Numbered from the stretch's first letter, positions 50,633 through 59,849 are shown. The stretch: 64,000 nucleotides of DNA from Janthinobacterium psychrotolerans (GCF_001677885.1 NZ_LOCQ01000057.1:186001-250000), one strand, 5' to 3'. Notes: generated by a model from the sequence alone, not told the origin. Program-made: numbers and translations.

Positions 50633-53600
50633 TCAGGCCAGGGCGGAAAACAGCAACTCACGGTTGTTTTTCCGCATAAAAGTCTGCAGCGTATGCAGCT
50701 TGGCACGAATGGTCGGCAGCGCGCCCAGCAGGTTGGCACGCGCGCGCTCCCAGTCTTTCGGTGCGTGGTACACCGCAACATAGCGATAGTCGAGATATTC
50801 GGAGGTGTACACGGCATAACCGTCGCGTTGCTCACCAGCCCAGCTGGCGGGGTCGGCATGCGGCAGCTCATCGAGCCCCGAAATGCGCAACTCGGGTGGC
50901 TTGCCCTGTTGATGCGGCGTCACCACCAGCTCCCACCACATTTTCGGCCCGGCGAACGGCGCTTGCAGCGTGCCGGCCAGATCCAGTCCGGCTTGCAGAC
51001 GGAAGCGCTCGGCGCCTTTTGTCGCTAGGTGCAGCATGCCGTTCGGCAGGAACCTCACTGGCTCCAGTTGCAGCTGGCGCCCGTTGGTGACATTCCCGTC
51101 GCTCAAGGCGTCGAGCATGGCCTTGAACGCTTCCTCGAACCAGGCTTGCACGCCGGTCAGCACTTGACCGCAGGCGATTACATCGGATTGTTTCATCGTG
51201 TTGATCCAGATTGGTTGAACATTTGACGGGAACGCCGTGCGCGCTCGGTAGCCATTGGCATCAAACGCATTGCCCGGCTGGCGCAAGTTGTGCGCAATGC
51301 GATGCACGCGCGATGCCATGTGGTTCAGCAACGTTTCGGCGCCCGGTGAACGCAGCACCAGCGCACCGAACCACACCGCGCCATCGGACTCGAACAGATA
51401 GCCTGCGCTACGCGCCAGATTGCGCCTGGCCAGCCAGTTGCCTTTGTTACGTTTGCCGTTGAGGTCGAGCGTGGTGTTATCCTGCACATGGCAGCGCAGC
51501 AACCAGAAATCCGCGCCCACTGCCTCCAGCAGTACCGGGGCGGTGCCGGCACGCCAGAGGCAGGTGTTGCGCACGGCATCGAAGGCGAATGCGGCACTGG
51601 GCGGATGCTTGAGGGCATGTGGCCCGCCGCCTTCCAGCAGCAGTGCCGGTGAAACGTTGGCGTTGGCGCCACGCGGCATGACAAAATCCTCCGTCCAGCG
51701 CTCATTGCCTGCATCGCCATCGGCAACCAGACGTAGCGGACCATGGCCCGTCGGCAACTGGCGGCGCACCATTACCGCGCCATACTCCGGCAGCGGCACC
51801 AGGCTTTCGGCAGCATCGGCGTCGACCGGCTTGCCGGCGACGACTTCCTGCCGGTCTTGCTTGCGCAGCATGCCGGCGAGCAGCGACAAGTCGCCGCCAC
51901 CGTGTTGCACGTACTTCACACTGTCCGGGAAGAAAATGGCGCCGCTCTCGGGCTCATCGGCGTGGTGCCGTGGTGCGTACTCCTGGTCATCGAGCGCCTC
52001 GACACTGATGTCGCCAAATTCATCCTTGCGCTTTCCCAGGTCCATGCGCAGGTCGCTGGCGATCTTGGCGCGGATGACGCGGTTGACCTGGTGCTGGTCC
52101 AGCGTACCCTCCAGGTAGGGAAAGCCCACTTGCAGGCGCGGCAGTGCAACATCCTGGCCGGCATGGGCACCGATACGACGGCTGATCAGGCTGCCGAAAC
52201 GATCGATCCGGCCGATGCGCTGCTCCAGGTCACCCGAGGTCCATGCCACGCCGTAGTGCTCCACGCGGTCGCAGAACAAGTGCATGTCGACACCTTCCTT
52301 TAGCACGTCAGTGCAAACCAGGATATTCGGATGGCATGGCAGGTTGAAATGCGCGATCGCATGTTTATTGCGCACGCGGCCAGAGCGTCCGATCACCGGC
52401 GCCAGCGGCCGGAACACCTCGCCGATACGCGTACGCCACACATGTTCCCAACTATCAACCACGCCGCTGCGGAAGCATTTGTCGACGATCAGGTCGAAGT
52501 TGTCGATCCAGTGGCGCAAGCGCATGCGCTGGTTGGCAATGTACGGCGCCAGCGCCGCTGGCAGCGTGTCCTGCTCAAACAGCCAGAGCAATTTGTCGGG
52601 CAGTGCCGTCGCACCGTCCGGCGTTTGCGGCAAGTGCGTGTGCAGGATATACAGGTCGACCACGAAGTCGGTCTGGCGCATGGACTGCAACAGGCACAGC
52701 TGCAAGGCTGCCAGCCTGCAGGACTGCGGCGTGTCGAGCGCCGGATCGCCCAGCAGCCAATGGTTGCCCGGCTTGTCAAGCCACGCCTGGCCAACCACCG
52801 CCAGCAGCAGGCGCTGCCAGCGCTCGCGGTTCATCTGCCATGCCAGCTCCTCCTTGGCCACCGGTTCGCCGTGCGGCGCGGGCCGGCGATGCAGGAAGCC
52901 GCGCAAGGGCTTGTGCAGCAGGTCCGTATGACTGTGCAGGCGGCTGCGGAAGGACACCAGCTTGCCGTTGGTGTCATGCGTCTCCGACCGCTGTTTCAGC
53001 GCTTCAAAGTACGCCAGTTTGGGCTGCTCGCGAAAAGCCCGGTTCTGGGTGGCGGCGCCAGCTGGCAAGTCCGGTTCGCCGTCCTCGTCTTGCGCCTCGT
53101 CGCCGTCGGCCAGCGTCGCTTGCAGTTCCACTTCGGGCGCCAGACCGTCATCGCCGGAAGACTGCCAGAAGTCGGCCGGCAATGGCTTGCCGGCCATCTC
53201 CGGACTGGACAGGAACACGCGCCAGTCGGCGATGCGCGCATCGATTTCCTGCTGGAAGCGCAAATGCAGCAAATCGCGGATTTCTTCCACCGTGTCGATG
53301 CGGCGCACGAACACCAGCGTCTTGTGCGTGCTGCCCTGCGCGATGCTGCGATCGAACAGGTCATCGACCATGCGATTGAGCTTGGCGTGCGGCATGCCAT
53401 GGCCGCTGCCCTGATCCATCGCCTGCACAAAACTGTGATTGAGTTCATCAATCACGCTGCGGTCCAGCGCCTGCCCCGATGGCTCGCCCTGCTTGTGGTC
53501 CTTCTGCGGCTCGATTTCAGGCAACAGGGCATCGGCCGCCTTCACCCTGGTTGCAATCGTTCCGATGCTGCGCGCCACCGACGACGACAGCGATTCGAAC

Positions 53601-54754
53601 GATGCACATTCGCCCAGACGGAACTTGTTGCCACGACCGGCCAGCGCACCGACCAAGCGCTTTTGCACCAGCGCCATGGTCATCGCCATGAACGGGTCGT
53701 CGGCGCCGGAGTAACGCACGCGGTCGTAACGGCGGTACTGCAGCTTGCCGTGGCGTTTGCCGCCATGTTCGGCATAGGTGCGGGTACGGCGTATCATCAT
53801 TTGCCGCAGCAGTTGCACCACATCCCAGTCCTTCTGCCCAGTGCGCAGCGTGGCGACCGGTTGCTGCTCGAGGTAGGTATCGAGGCTATTGATATCGCCA
53901 GCGCCCGAGTGCAGTGGCGTAGCGCTGAGAAACAACCACTTTTGCACCTTGCCGCGGAAGATATGACGCAGATGAAGATTCTGCCAGTTGTCCGTATGGC
54001 GGAGGTACTGCGCTTCGTCGAACACCACCAGTTCGAGCGGCGACACGGGCTGCGACGCGGCATCGCTGCCGTCCGTAAGCAGCGCGGCCAGGCGGTGACA
54101 ATACTGCTCGGCCAGGGCGTGCCGCATCTTGTCGATCCAGCCGGCTGCCTGCGCGCCGAATTGCGCCGCAATGGCCAGCTCGGCTTCATTCAGATGAGCG
54201 ACACCGGTCACGCCGATGGTCTTGGCGTAGTCGCACAACATGTGCTGCGCGTCCTGCTTGTCGAGCGACAGCGGACGGCTGAACGAAGAATAGCGCAGCA
54301 GGTGAATGCGGCAGTCATCGTCCTTCAGCGCGGCGGTGAATTCGCGAAGGTTGTTATGCCGCCGCAGTTCCTGCAACTGCGTGGCATCGGTACTCAGCAG
54401 GCGATCGTCGAGCAAACGATAGCAATTGCCCAGGAATGCCGACCATTCCTTTTGCCATTGATCCTGCAGCGCAGCGCTGGCGCAGACAATCACGATGCGC
54501 GAATCAGGCTTGCTGAGGAACTGGGTGGCGATCACGCCCATGGCCTGGCGGGTCTTGCCCATGCCGACTTCATCGGCCAGGTAGGCGTAGCCTTTTTGCT
54601 GTAACAAGCCCCACAGGCCGGCCACGCCTTCGCTTTGCAGCTCGGCCTGTATGCTGGGCTGGTCCGCGCTGACGCTGGCCTTGTGACCGTCAAAATCAAT
54701 GTAGGAACGCACCATGCGCGCCGTCAGCTGGGCCGGAATGATATTGTCATGCAT
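50633..54754 (-). CDS. SNF2/SF2-type helicase, candidate anti-phage protein
   Basis: This 1373-aa helicase has motif I LADEVGMGKTRQA (about residues 57-69), motif II VVFDEAQYL near 245, motif III FLSATPLHSG near 278, and motifs V-VI TDVLKEGVDMHLF and QRIGRIDRFG near 835-855. Between the two RecA lobes lies a roughly 400-residue insertion. The last 480 residues have no recognised domain. The layout is RapA/SNF2-like and should be DNA- or RNA-translocating. AGAGG precedes the start. It overlaps the PLD-like gene by eight bases, so the two are translationally coupled. The DEAQ box is of the kind found in DISARM DrmD and other defence helicases. Confidence 0.87.
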   Translation of the reverse strand: MHDNIIPAQLTARMVRSYIDFDGHKASVSADQPSIQAELQSEGVAGLWGLLQQKGYAYLADEVGMGKTRQAMGVIATQFLSKPDSRIVIVCASAALQDQWQKEWSAFLGNCYRLLDDRLLSTDATQLQELRRHNNLREFTAALKDDDCRIHLLRYSSFSRPLSLDKQDAQHMLCDYAKTIGVTGVAHLNEAELAIAAQFGAQAAGWIDKMRHALAEQYCHRLAALLTDGSDAASQPVSPLELVVFDEAQYLRHTDNWQNLHLRHIFRGKVQKWLFLSATPLHSGAGDINSLDTYLEQQPVATLRTGQKDWDVVQLLRQMMIRRTRTYAEHGGKRHGKLQYRRYDRVRYSGADDPFMAMTMALVQKRLVGALAGRGNKFRLGECASFESLSSSVARSIGTIATRVKAADALLPEIEPQKDHKQGEPSGQALDRSVIDELNHSFVQAMDQGSGHGMPHAKLNRMVDDLFDRSIAQGSTHKTLVFVRRIDTVEEIRDLLHLRFQQEIDARIADWRVFLSSPEMAGKPLPADFWQSSGDDGLAPEVELQATLADGDEAQDEDGEPDLPAGAATQNRAFREQPKLAYFEALKQRSETHDTNGKLVSFRSRLHSHTDLLHKPLRGFLHRRPAPHGEPVAKEELAWQMNRERWQRLLLAVVGQAWLDKPGNHWLLGDPALDTPQSCRLAALQLCLLQSMRQTDFVVDLYILHTHLPQTPDGATALPDKLLWLFEQDTLPAALAPYIANQRMRLRHWIDNFDLIVDKCFRSGVVDSWEHVWRTRIGEVFRPLAPVIGRSGRVRNKHAIAHFNLPCHPNILVCTDVLKEGVDMHLFCDRVEHYGVAWTSGDLEQRIGRIDRFGSLISRRIGAHAGQDVALPRLQVGFPYLEGTLDQHQVNRVIRAKIASDLRMDLGKRKDEFGDISVEALDDQEYAPRHHADEPESGAIFFPDSVKYVQHGGGDLSLLAGMLRKQDRQEVVAGKPVDADAAESLVPLPEYGAVMVRRQLPTGHGPLRLVADGDAGNERWTEDFVMPRGANANVSPALLLEGGGPHALKHPPSAAFAFDAVRNTCLWRAGTAPVLLEAVGADFWLLRCHVQDNTTLDLNGKRNKGNWLARRNLARSAGYLFESDGAVWFGALVLRSPGAETLLNHMASRVHRIAHNLRQPGNAFDANGYRARTAFPSNVQPIWINTMKQSDVIACGQVLTGVQAWFEEAFKAMLDALSDGNVTNGRQLQLEPVRFLPNGMLHLATKGAERFRLQAGLDLAGTLQAPFAGPKMWWELVVTPHQQGKPPELRISGLDELPHADPASWAGEQRDGYAVYTSEYLDYRYVAVYHAPKDWERARANLLGALPTIRAKLHTLQTFMRKNNRELLFSALA

Positions 54755-56702
54755 GGCTGGCCTCTTCTTTTTTCATCTCGTCGTGAAACCATTTCAGGAA
54801 CACCGTTACCTGAGCCGGCGCATTGCCGCCAAACATGTTCTTGAAGGAAGCCGATCCGGCCAGTGCCTCGCGGATAGGACCGAGCAACAAGGCCAGTTCG
54901 GCATCGATATCGAGGCAGGGTGAACCTTGCGGTGCTTTCAGACCGGCATGCGCCAGGCTGTCCAGCACTTGCTTCACTTCCGTGAGCTGGATGTAGCGGC
55001 CGATTTTTTCACTTGGCCTGACGGCCGGCTGCAAGGTGATGGCGCGGTACAGCGTGCTCACACTGTATGGCGATAGGCTGTCGAACACTGGCACCGTCTC
55101 CTTTGCGGCGAGGCGGCGCTGCAGGTGCGCGCGCAGTTTCCACGTAGCCTGGAACAGGCCGAAGTAGTCGTAGCTGGCGTCGCCCTCGTCCTGCTCGCCG
55201 TCGCCGCCACCTTCGCCACGGCGGCGCGCGGCGCGCTTGCGCAGTTCCTCGTCGCTCAGTTCAGGGTCCAGGCTGCGCAGCAGTTCAAGTACCTTGTCCA
55301 GCCGTGGCCGTGGTGCGTATTGCAGCTCGTCGTCCTGCGCATTGATCTGCAGTACTGCGCCGGACCAACTGCCGGGCGCGCCGGCCGCATCGCGCCAGCG
55401 CACGATGAATGCGCGTTGCGGGCGGTTGCAATGGGCCTTGATGCGTGGCAGTTTTCCGCCGCTGGAGAAATGGTGGCGATGACCCGCCACTTCCAGCCAG
55501 ATATCGAACGCCTCCTGCGGCTCGAGCACCGCCAGGTGCCCGCCAAACTCGTGCTGGCGCCAGTCGTAATACACGGTGACGTCGACCGGCGGCAACGGCG
55601 ACGGCTCTTCCCCTGCCGCGCCATCCTTGTCGTCGAGCTGGTCGCGCCCGAGCAGCTGGAATGGAGGCCATGGACTGGCGCCCGCCGGCAACGCGTAACG
55701 CAGCATCGCTTCCACATTGGCCATGCCGATCGGGCTCAATGCCGCAGCCGTGAAGTTCGCCGAGCCGACGCACAGCACGCCAGCGCCATCGTCCTGTTCC
55801 AGCAGCAGAGCCTTCGCGTGCGTGTACTGGTCGTCACCAAACTTGCCGAAGCTGTGAGGGTCGTGCGCAGGCAGCGTGGAAATCGGGAACGCATAGGCGC
55901 CCTTCTGCAGTGACGGCACGAACCGGCATTCGGTCACGCCCAGCTTGCGTACCAGGCCCGGCACGTCGCTCCAGAAGGGCGACACCACGGTGGCGCGCCG
56001 CCATGCGCGGTCGGCGACGAGGGACTGGAGCAGATCGCCACGCTGCTCGAAGGGCAGCGCCAGATGCAGCGAAGGCATGCCTGCATGGTCGGCGTGTAGC
56101 TGCGCCTCATCCTGCAGGCACGCCAGCAGCGCATCGAGTACCTGGCGCACGCCGCCTTCCTCATGCCCGTTCACGTCGTCGAGCTGCGCGCGCGCCTGTT
56201 CCCGCAGCCAGTGCAACAGCAGCGTCAACTCGGCGGCGTGCTGACTGGCGACCGGCGTGACACCAACGATTTCGCGGTTGCGGGCCCAGCCGGACAAGGT
56301 CAGGTTGCCGCTGCCGACGAACAGCCACAGGCCGCGCTGGCAGCTGTCTTTCAGCGTGCCGGCCATCAGCATCAGCTTGGGATGGAAGCGGCCCTTGCGC
56401 AGTCCGACCGACAGGCAACCGTAGCGCATGCCACCCTTGGGCTCGGGAAGCGTCGAACGGTCATTGACGACCAGCACCTGGATCTTTTTCAGCTCCTCAT
56501 TGATGGCGTGGCGCGTCTCCGATACGCCGGCCAGATCGGCCACCGTATCGCCGGCCAGCAAGGGTAGCACGTTCGATTCAAAGAAGCCCGGATGAAAATT
56601 GAAGGTGGTAAACAACACCAGCCGTTCGCCGTCCGGCTCGAAGCGGTCGATGATGGACTGGAACGCATCGCGCATGAATGCGCTGTTCTTTTGCGCGCTC
56701 AT
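54747..56702 (-). CDS. Phospholipase D-like (double HKD) protein, candidate defence nuclease
   Basis: This 651-aa protein has two HKD motifs. The first has RFHPKLMLMAG near residue 105 and GSGNLTLSGWARNRE near 133. The second has YTHAKALLLEQD near 294 and GSANFTAAAL near 313. Proteins of this type include nucleases. A linker with an acidic/basic stretch (RKRAARRRGEGGGDGEQDEG) precedes a helical C-terminal part. In defence systems such as DISARM an HKD protein accompanies the helicase. Its ATG overlaps the stop of the upstream 442-aa gene by four bases. Confidence 0.85.
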   Translation of the reverse strand: MSAQKNSAFMRDAFQSIIDRFEPDGERLVLFTTFNFHPGFFESNVLPLLAGDTVADLAGVSETRHAINEELKKIQVLVVNDRSTLPEPKGGMRYGCLSVGLRKGRFHPKLMLMAGTLKDSCQRGLWLFVGSGNLTLSGWARNREIVGVTPVASQHAAELTLLLHWLREQARAQLDDVNGHEEGGVRQVLDALLACLQDEAQLHADHAGMPSLHLALPFEQRGDLLQSLVADRAWRRATVVSPFWSDVPGLVRKLGVTECRFVPSLQKGAYAFPISTLPAHDPHSFGKFGDDQYTHAKALLLEQDDGAGVLCVGSANFTAAALSPIGMANVEAMLRYALPAGASPWPPFQLLGRDQLDDKDGAAGEEPSPLPPVDVTVYYDWRQHEFGGHLAVLEPQEAFDIWLEVAGHRHHFSSGGKLPRIKAHCNRPQRAFIVRWRDAAGAPGSWSGAVLQINAQDDELQYAPRPRLDKVLELLRSLDPELSDEELRKRAARRRGEGGGDGEQDEGDASYDYFGLFQATWKLRAHLQRRLAAKETVPVFDSLSPYSVSTLYRAITLQPAVRPSEKIGRYIQLTEVKQVLDSLAHAGLKAPQGSPCLDIDAELALLLGPIREALAGSASFKNMFGGNAPAQVTVFLKWFHDEMKKEEASHA

Positions 56703-58027
56703 GGCCTCTCTCCATGCAGTTGTTGGTAGATGGTGCTGGCGGCGTGCAGGTAGTAGTCGTTGTCCCAGTCCGGATCGTCGGACGCCAGCCGCCGCAGCGC
56801 CTTGTCGGCACGACCGCCTTCGCCGCCGTGCACGGCGATCAGATGTCCCTCCAGCACCACCAGCGGATCGCGCGCGCGCTCTACCATGCAGTCGCCGTGA
56901 TACCTGACCAGTTCCCTGAGGAAGACATTCAGGGTAGCGTGCGCGGCCCCATCGTGCACGGATACCAGCAGAGCCGCCAGACGCTGCAACTCGCGCATGC
57001 GCCTGGCCGGTCCGGCCTTGCTGATCTTGCCTGCCAGGGCACTGAAGTCGTTTGCGCGCTGGCGCATCTGCGGCAAGGCCGATGCGATACGTTCGGTCAC
57101 CGCAGTAAGATGCTCGTTGGCGGCGGCGCGCACGATGTCGAAACTATCCTGCAGCACCAGCAGAAACGGTTCGCATCGGTGCATGTCCTCGATCTGGCCG
57201 GACAGCGCCTCCGAGGTCAGCAATCTTGCACGCTCGCGCAAGGAAAGATCGCGATGACGCAGGTCGGCAAAGTCGCCGGCCAGCGCGCGATACTTGTGTT
57301 CGCCAAGGATGCCGCGCAAATGATGTGTGACAGCTTGATCATTGTAGACAGCTTGCAGCGCCGCACTGATCTGCTTGTGGCTGGTGACCTGCGCGGCCAG
57401 CAACTGTCCACCCTCCAGGAAAGGAGCGAGTTCCTTCGCCAGCACCGCGCTCGCCGTGTCGTTCCAGACGCACTCGAACAGGTCGCCGAGCGACGCATCG
57501 ACACGCCAGTCGTCATCGACCAGGCCGGCGCGTTCGCAGCTGCCGCGATAGTACTGATGCAGGCCATTGACAACGGTCTTGCCGCTGCGCGCACTGACAG
57601 TGAAGGCTGTGCCGCCACTCAACAGCGCCTGGCTTCCATAGCAAATCGGCAGGCCCGACTGCTTGAGCCAATATTCGATGACACCTTCCATCAGGCGGAT
57701 GAAGCCACGCTGGCGAGCGGCGTTCGTCAGCAGTTCCTGCAAGCGCGGCCGCTCGCCGAGCCAGTGGATCAGCAGCACCGCGCGAATTCCGTTGGCCTGC
57801 AATACCGGCGAGGCCAGGTTCGGCACCAGTTCGCGGCCGATGGCGCTCCATACCGGCAACAGGCCAAGCGGATCGCGACCGGCCGACTCGCGGTTCAGTT
57901 CAGGATCAACTTGGGTAAAGTAGGGGAAGATGGCGCCAGGAATCTGCGGCACAGGTTGGGACTGAAGACTCAAGCGTGACTTTCGGCCTTGAAGGTGAAG
58001 ACGATGGATTTTTATTGCTGCCGGCAA
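56699..58027 (-). CDS. Uncharacterised 442-aa protein, first gene of the defence-like operon
   Basis: I recognise no family. The region IPGAIFPYFTQVDPELN..., then DPLGLLPVWSAIGRELVP, LLIHWLGERP and LMEGVIEYWLKQSG recall DUF6361-like proteins that are found with PLD-like and helicase genes, but I cannot confirm homology. The C-terminal half is helical. There is no in-frame ATG near the N-terminus. Candidate starts are TTG at 58027, TTG at 57973 and GTG at 57952, and the last two begin near the first conserved-looking residues. The start given is the longest one. It is the first gene of the operon, and palindromic operator-like sites lie just upstream. Confidence 0.6.
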   Translation of the reverse strand: MPAAIKIHRLHLQGRKSRLSLQSQPVPQIPGAIFPYFTQVDPELNRESAGRDPLGLLPVWSAIGRELVPNLASPVLQANGIRAVLLIHWLGERPRLQELLTNAARQRGFIRLMEGVIEYWLKQSGLPICYGSQALLSGGTAFTVSARSGKTVVNGLHQYYRGSCERAGLVDDDWRVDASLGDLFECVWNDTASAVLAKELAPFLEGGQLLAAQVTSHKQISAALQAVYNDQAVTHHLRGILGEHKYRALAGDFADLRHRDLSLRERARLLTSEALSGQIEDMHRCEPFLLVLQDSFDIVRAAANEHLTAVTERIASALPQMRQRANDFSALAGKISKAGPARRMRELQRLAALLVSVHDGAAHATLNVFLRELVRYHGDCMVERARDPLVVLEGHLIAVHGGEGGRADKALRRLASDDPDWDNDYYLHAASTIYQQLHGERP

Positions 58028-58099
58028 GCGATATCATGGTGGGGCCTGCCTACATGAAGAATCGCTCTCTCGACTGCCGAAGATCATTTTCCCATACTG

Positions 58100-58162
58100 T
58101 GCGACAAGTAATGTCGCAACAACTTGTTTTTGCAATATTTCACTATTGTAAAATATTTTACA
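58100..58162. promoter_or_regulatory. Cluster of palindromes upstream of the defence-like operon
   Basis: An AT-rich region ahead of the 442-aa gene contains three inverted repeats. TGCGAC-N7-GTCGCA is at 58100-58118. ACAAGT...ACTTGT has arms at 58104 and 58121. A perfect 16-base palindrome, TGTAAAATATTTTACA, is at 58147-58162. These are good candidates for operators bound by the WYL regulator encoded at the end of the operon. Confidence 0.5.
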
Positions 58163-58244
58163 GCGAGGAAATCTCACATTTTGTTGCACAAGGTGAATAA
58201 TGTCGGGGGAGGGCTGGATGTTAGTGCTTGATATGAGGAGAGGC

Positions 58245-58285
58245 GTTGGCCGCTGCGCGGCCAACGGGGCCGCGCTTCGCGCGGC
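58245..58285. other. Two adjacent strong hairpins in a non-coding stretch
   Basis: GTTGGCCGC-TGC-GCGGCCAAC (58245-58265) is followed after three bases by GCCGCGC-TTC-GCGCGGC (58269-58285). The stretch from 58028 to 58398 has no gene. These hairpins lie between the AT-rich control region and the tRNA-like fragment. They could be part of a structured RNA or a recombination site. I see no T-run. Confidence 0.5.
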
Positions 58286-58329
58286 AGATGGGCGATTCGG
58301 AGAGCCTCGCGCCCGCCAGGGCGCTCGTC

Positions 58330-58352
58330 TTCGAATCCCACCGTTCCGTCCA
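58330..58352 (+). pseudogene. Inverted partial copy of the tRNA-Ser 3' end
   Basis: TTCGAATCCCACCGT followed by TCCGTCCA matches the last 23 bases of the tRNA-Ser gene (minus strand, 58399-58421) at 19 positions, the first 15 identical, but in the opposite direction. Upstream (58309-58324) is a GCGCCC-GCCA-GGGCGC hairpin that would serve as a long variable arm, but the 5' side of the T-stem does not pair. It is therefore a tRNA remnant or an att-like scar, not a working tRNA. The copy and the tRNA face each other across a terminator. Confidence 0.5.
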
Positions 58353-58359
58353 GACAAAT

Positions 58360-58390
58360 AAAAAAGCCTCCCGCAGGGGAGGCTTTTTTA
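58360..58390. terminator. Bidirectional terminator after tRNA-Ser
   Basis: A GCCTCCC-GCAG-GGGAGGC hairpin is flanked by an A-run on the left and a T-run on the right, so it can end transcription in both directions. It directly follows the 3' end of the tRNA-Ser gene on the minus strand. Confidence 0.88.
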
Positions 58391-58398
58391 TTTGATTC

Positions 58399-58491
58399 TG
58401 GCGGAGACGGTGGGATTCGAACCCACGATACAGGTATAAGCCGTATGCATCCTTAGCAGGGATGTGCCTTCGGCCACTCGGCCACGTCTCC
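58399..58491 (-). tRNA. tRNA-Ser (anticodon GCU)
   Basis: The gene is 93 bases including the encoded CCA. The acceptor stem GGAGACG pairs with CGTCTCC. The anticodon stem CATCC/GGATG carries GCT (58455-58457), which reads AGY serine codons. It has the long variable arm typical of tRNA-Ser, and TTCGAAT in the T-loop. It lies downstream of lysC on the same strand and ends at the terminator at 58360. Confidence 0.96.
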
Positions 58492-58601
58492 TAGCTGATT
58501 GCTCAACTATGTCGTTCCAGCTGACTGCGCTGCAGCGACGAACGTCATAATATCGATTGCCCCCCCTTTGGTCAAGGGCGTGCGGCGATATTTTTACTTG
58601 A

Positions 58602-59849
58602 TTACGCTTTTTCCAGCTCGAACGCCTTGTGCAGGGCGCGCACGGCCAGTTCCATGTACTTTTCGTCGATCAGGACCGAGATCTTGATTTCCGAGGTCGA
58701 GATCATCATGATGTTGATGCTCTCTTCCGACAGCGTGCGGAACATTTGCGAGGCGACGCCGACGTGGCTGCGCATGCCCACGCCGACCACCGACAGTTTC
58801 GACACCTTGGCGTCGCCGGTGATGCTGGCCGCGCCCAGTTCTTCGCGGTGCGCTTCGAGCACGGCCAGGGCGCGGGCGTATTCGCCGCGCGAGACGGTGA
58901 AGGTGAAATCGGTTTTACCGTCGACCGACTGATTCTGTATGATCATGTCGACTTCGATATTGGCGTCGGCCACCGGCCCCAGGATGTGGTAGGCCACGCC
59001 TGGACGGTCGGGCACGCCGAGCACGGTGATTTTGGCTTCGTCGCGGTTGAAGGCGATGCCGGAGATAACTGCTTGTTCCATGTTGGTGTCTTCCTCAAAC
59101 GAAATCAGGGTGCCCGAATTGGCTTCTACTTCCAGTGGCAGCAGCGGGTCGGTCAGCGACGACAATACGCGCGTCGGGACGCGGTAGTTGCCGGCAAATT
59201 CCACCGAACGGGTCTGCAGCACTTTGGAGCCCAACGAAGCCAGTTCCAGCATTTCTTCAAAGGTGATGGTCTTCAGGCGGCGCGCCTCGGAGACCACGCG
59301 CGGATCGGTCGTGTAGACGCCGTCCACATCGGTAAAGATCAGGCATTCCTGCGCCTTCATGGCGGCGGCGATTGCCACGGCCGAGGTGTCGGAACCGCCG
59401 CGGCCCAGGGTCGCGATATTGTCGTGCTCGTCGACGCCCTGGAAACCGGTAATGATGACAATCTTGCCGGCATCGAGATCGCGTTTGACTTTTTCGTCAT
59501 CGATCGACTGGATGCGGGCCTTGGTAAAGGCGGAATCGGTTTTGATCGCGACTTGCCAGCCAGCATAGGATACGGCTTGTTTGCCGATCGCCAGCAGTGC
59601 CATCGACAATAGGCCGACGGACACTTGTTCGCCTGTCGAGGCGATCATGTCAAGTTCACGCGGATCGGGTTGATCCATGATTTCCCTGGCCAGTCCAATC
59701 AGGCGGTTGGTCTCGCCCGACATGGCGGATGGCACCACCACGATTTGATGCCCTGCGTCGTGCCACTTGGCAACGCGCTTGGCGACATTCTTGATACGGT
59801 CAGTCGAGCCCATCGACGTACCGCCATATTTGTGGACGATTAAAGCCAT
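58602..59849 (-). CDS. lysC: Aspartate kinase
   Basis: This 415-aa enzyme phosphorylates aspartate at the head of the lysine, threonine and methionine pathways. Motifs are VHKYGGTSMGSTDRI at the N-terminus, FQGVDEHDNIATLGRGGSDT, and FTDVDGVYTTDPR. Two ACT domains in the C-terminal third (TVLGVPDRPGVAYHIL; SVVGVGMRSHVGVASQMF) give feedback control. I used the ATG at 59849 (MALIVHKYGG). Frames upstream contain no conserved sequence. No strong ribosome site is visible. Confidence 0.96.
   Translation of the reverse strand: MALIVHKYGGTSMGSTDRIKNVAKRVAKWHDAGHQIVVVPSAMSGETNRLIGLAREIMDQPDPRELDMIASTGEQVSVGLLSMALLAIGKQAVSYAGWQVAIKTDSAFTKARIQSIDDEKVKRDLDAGKIVIITGFQGVDEHDNIATLGRGGSDTSAVAIAAAMKAQECLIFTDVDGVYTTDPRVVSEARRLKTITFEEMLELASLGSKVLQTRSVEFAGNYRVPTRVLSSLTDPLLPLEVEANSGTLISFEEDTNMEQAVISGIAFNRDEAKITVLGVPDRPGVAYHILGPVADANIEVDMIIQNQSVDGKTDFTFTVSRGEYARALAVLEAHREELGAASITGDAKVSKLSVVGVGMRSHVGVASQMFRTLSEESINIMMISTSEIKISVLIDEKYMELAVRALHKAFELEKA

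Noticed and set aside
52331..54604. 757-codon plus-strand open frame opposite the helicase
   Set aside because: The helicase motifs on the minus strand are unequivocal; the antisense frame is His/Arg-rich and lacks domains.
50633..58027. DISARM defence system
   Set aside because: A helicase and an HKD protein are present, but DrmA, DrmB (DUF1998) and a DNA methyltransferase are not, so it does not meet the definition.
56699..58027. Assigning the 442-aa protein to DUF6361
   Set aside because: The resemblance is limited to loose patterns and genomic context. I left it as uncharacterised.
58200..58352. A complete second tRNA on the plus strand
   Set aside because: No 5' acceptor strand complementary to the 3' end exists upstream and the T-stem does not pair. 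Only a 3' fragment is present.
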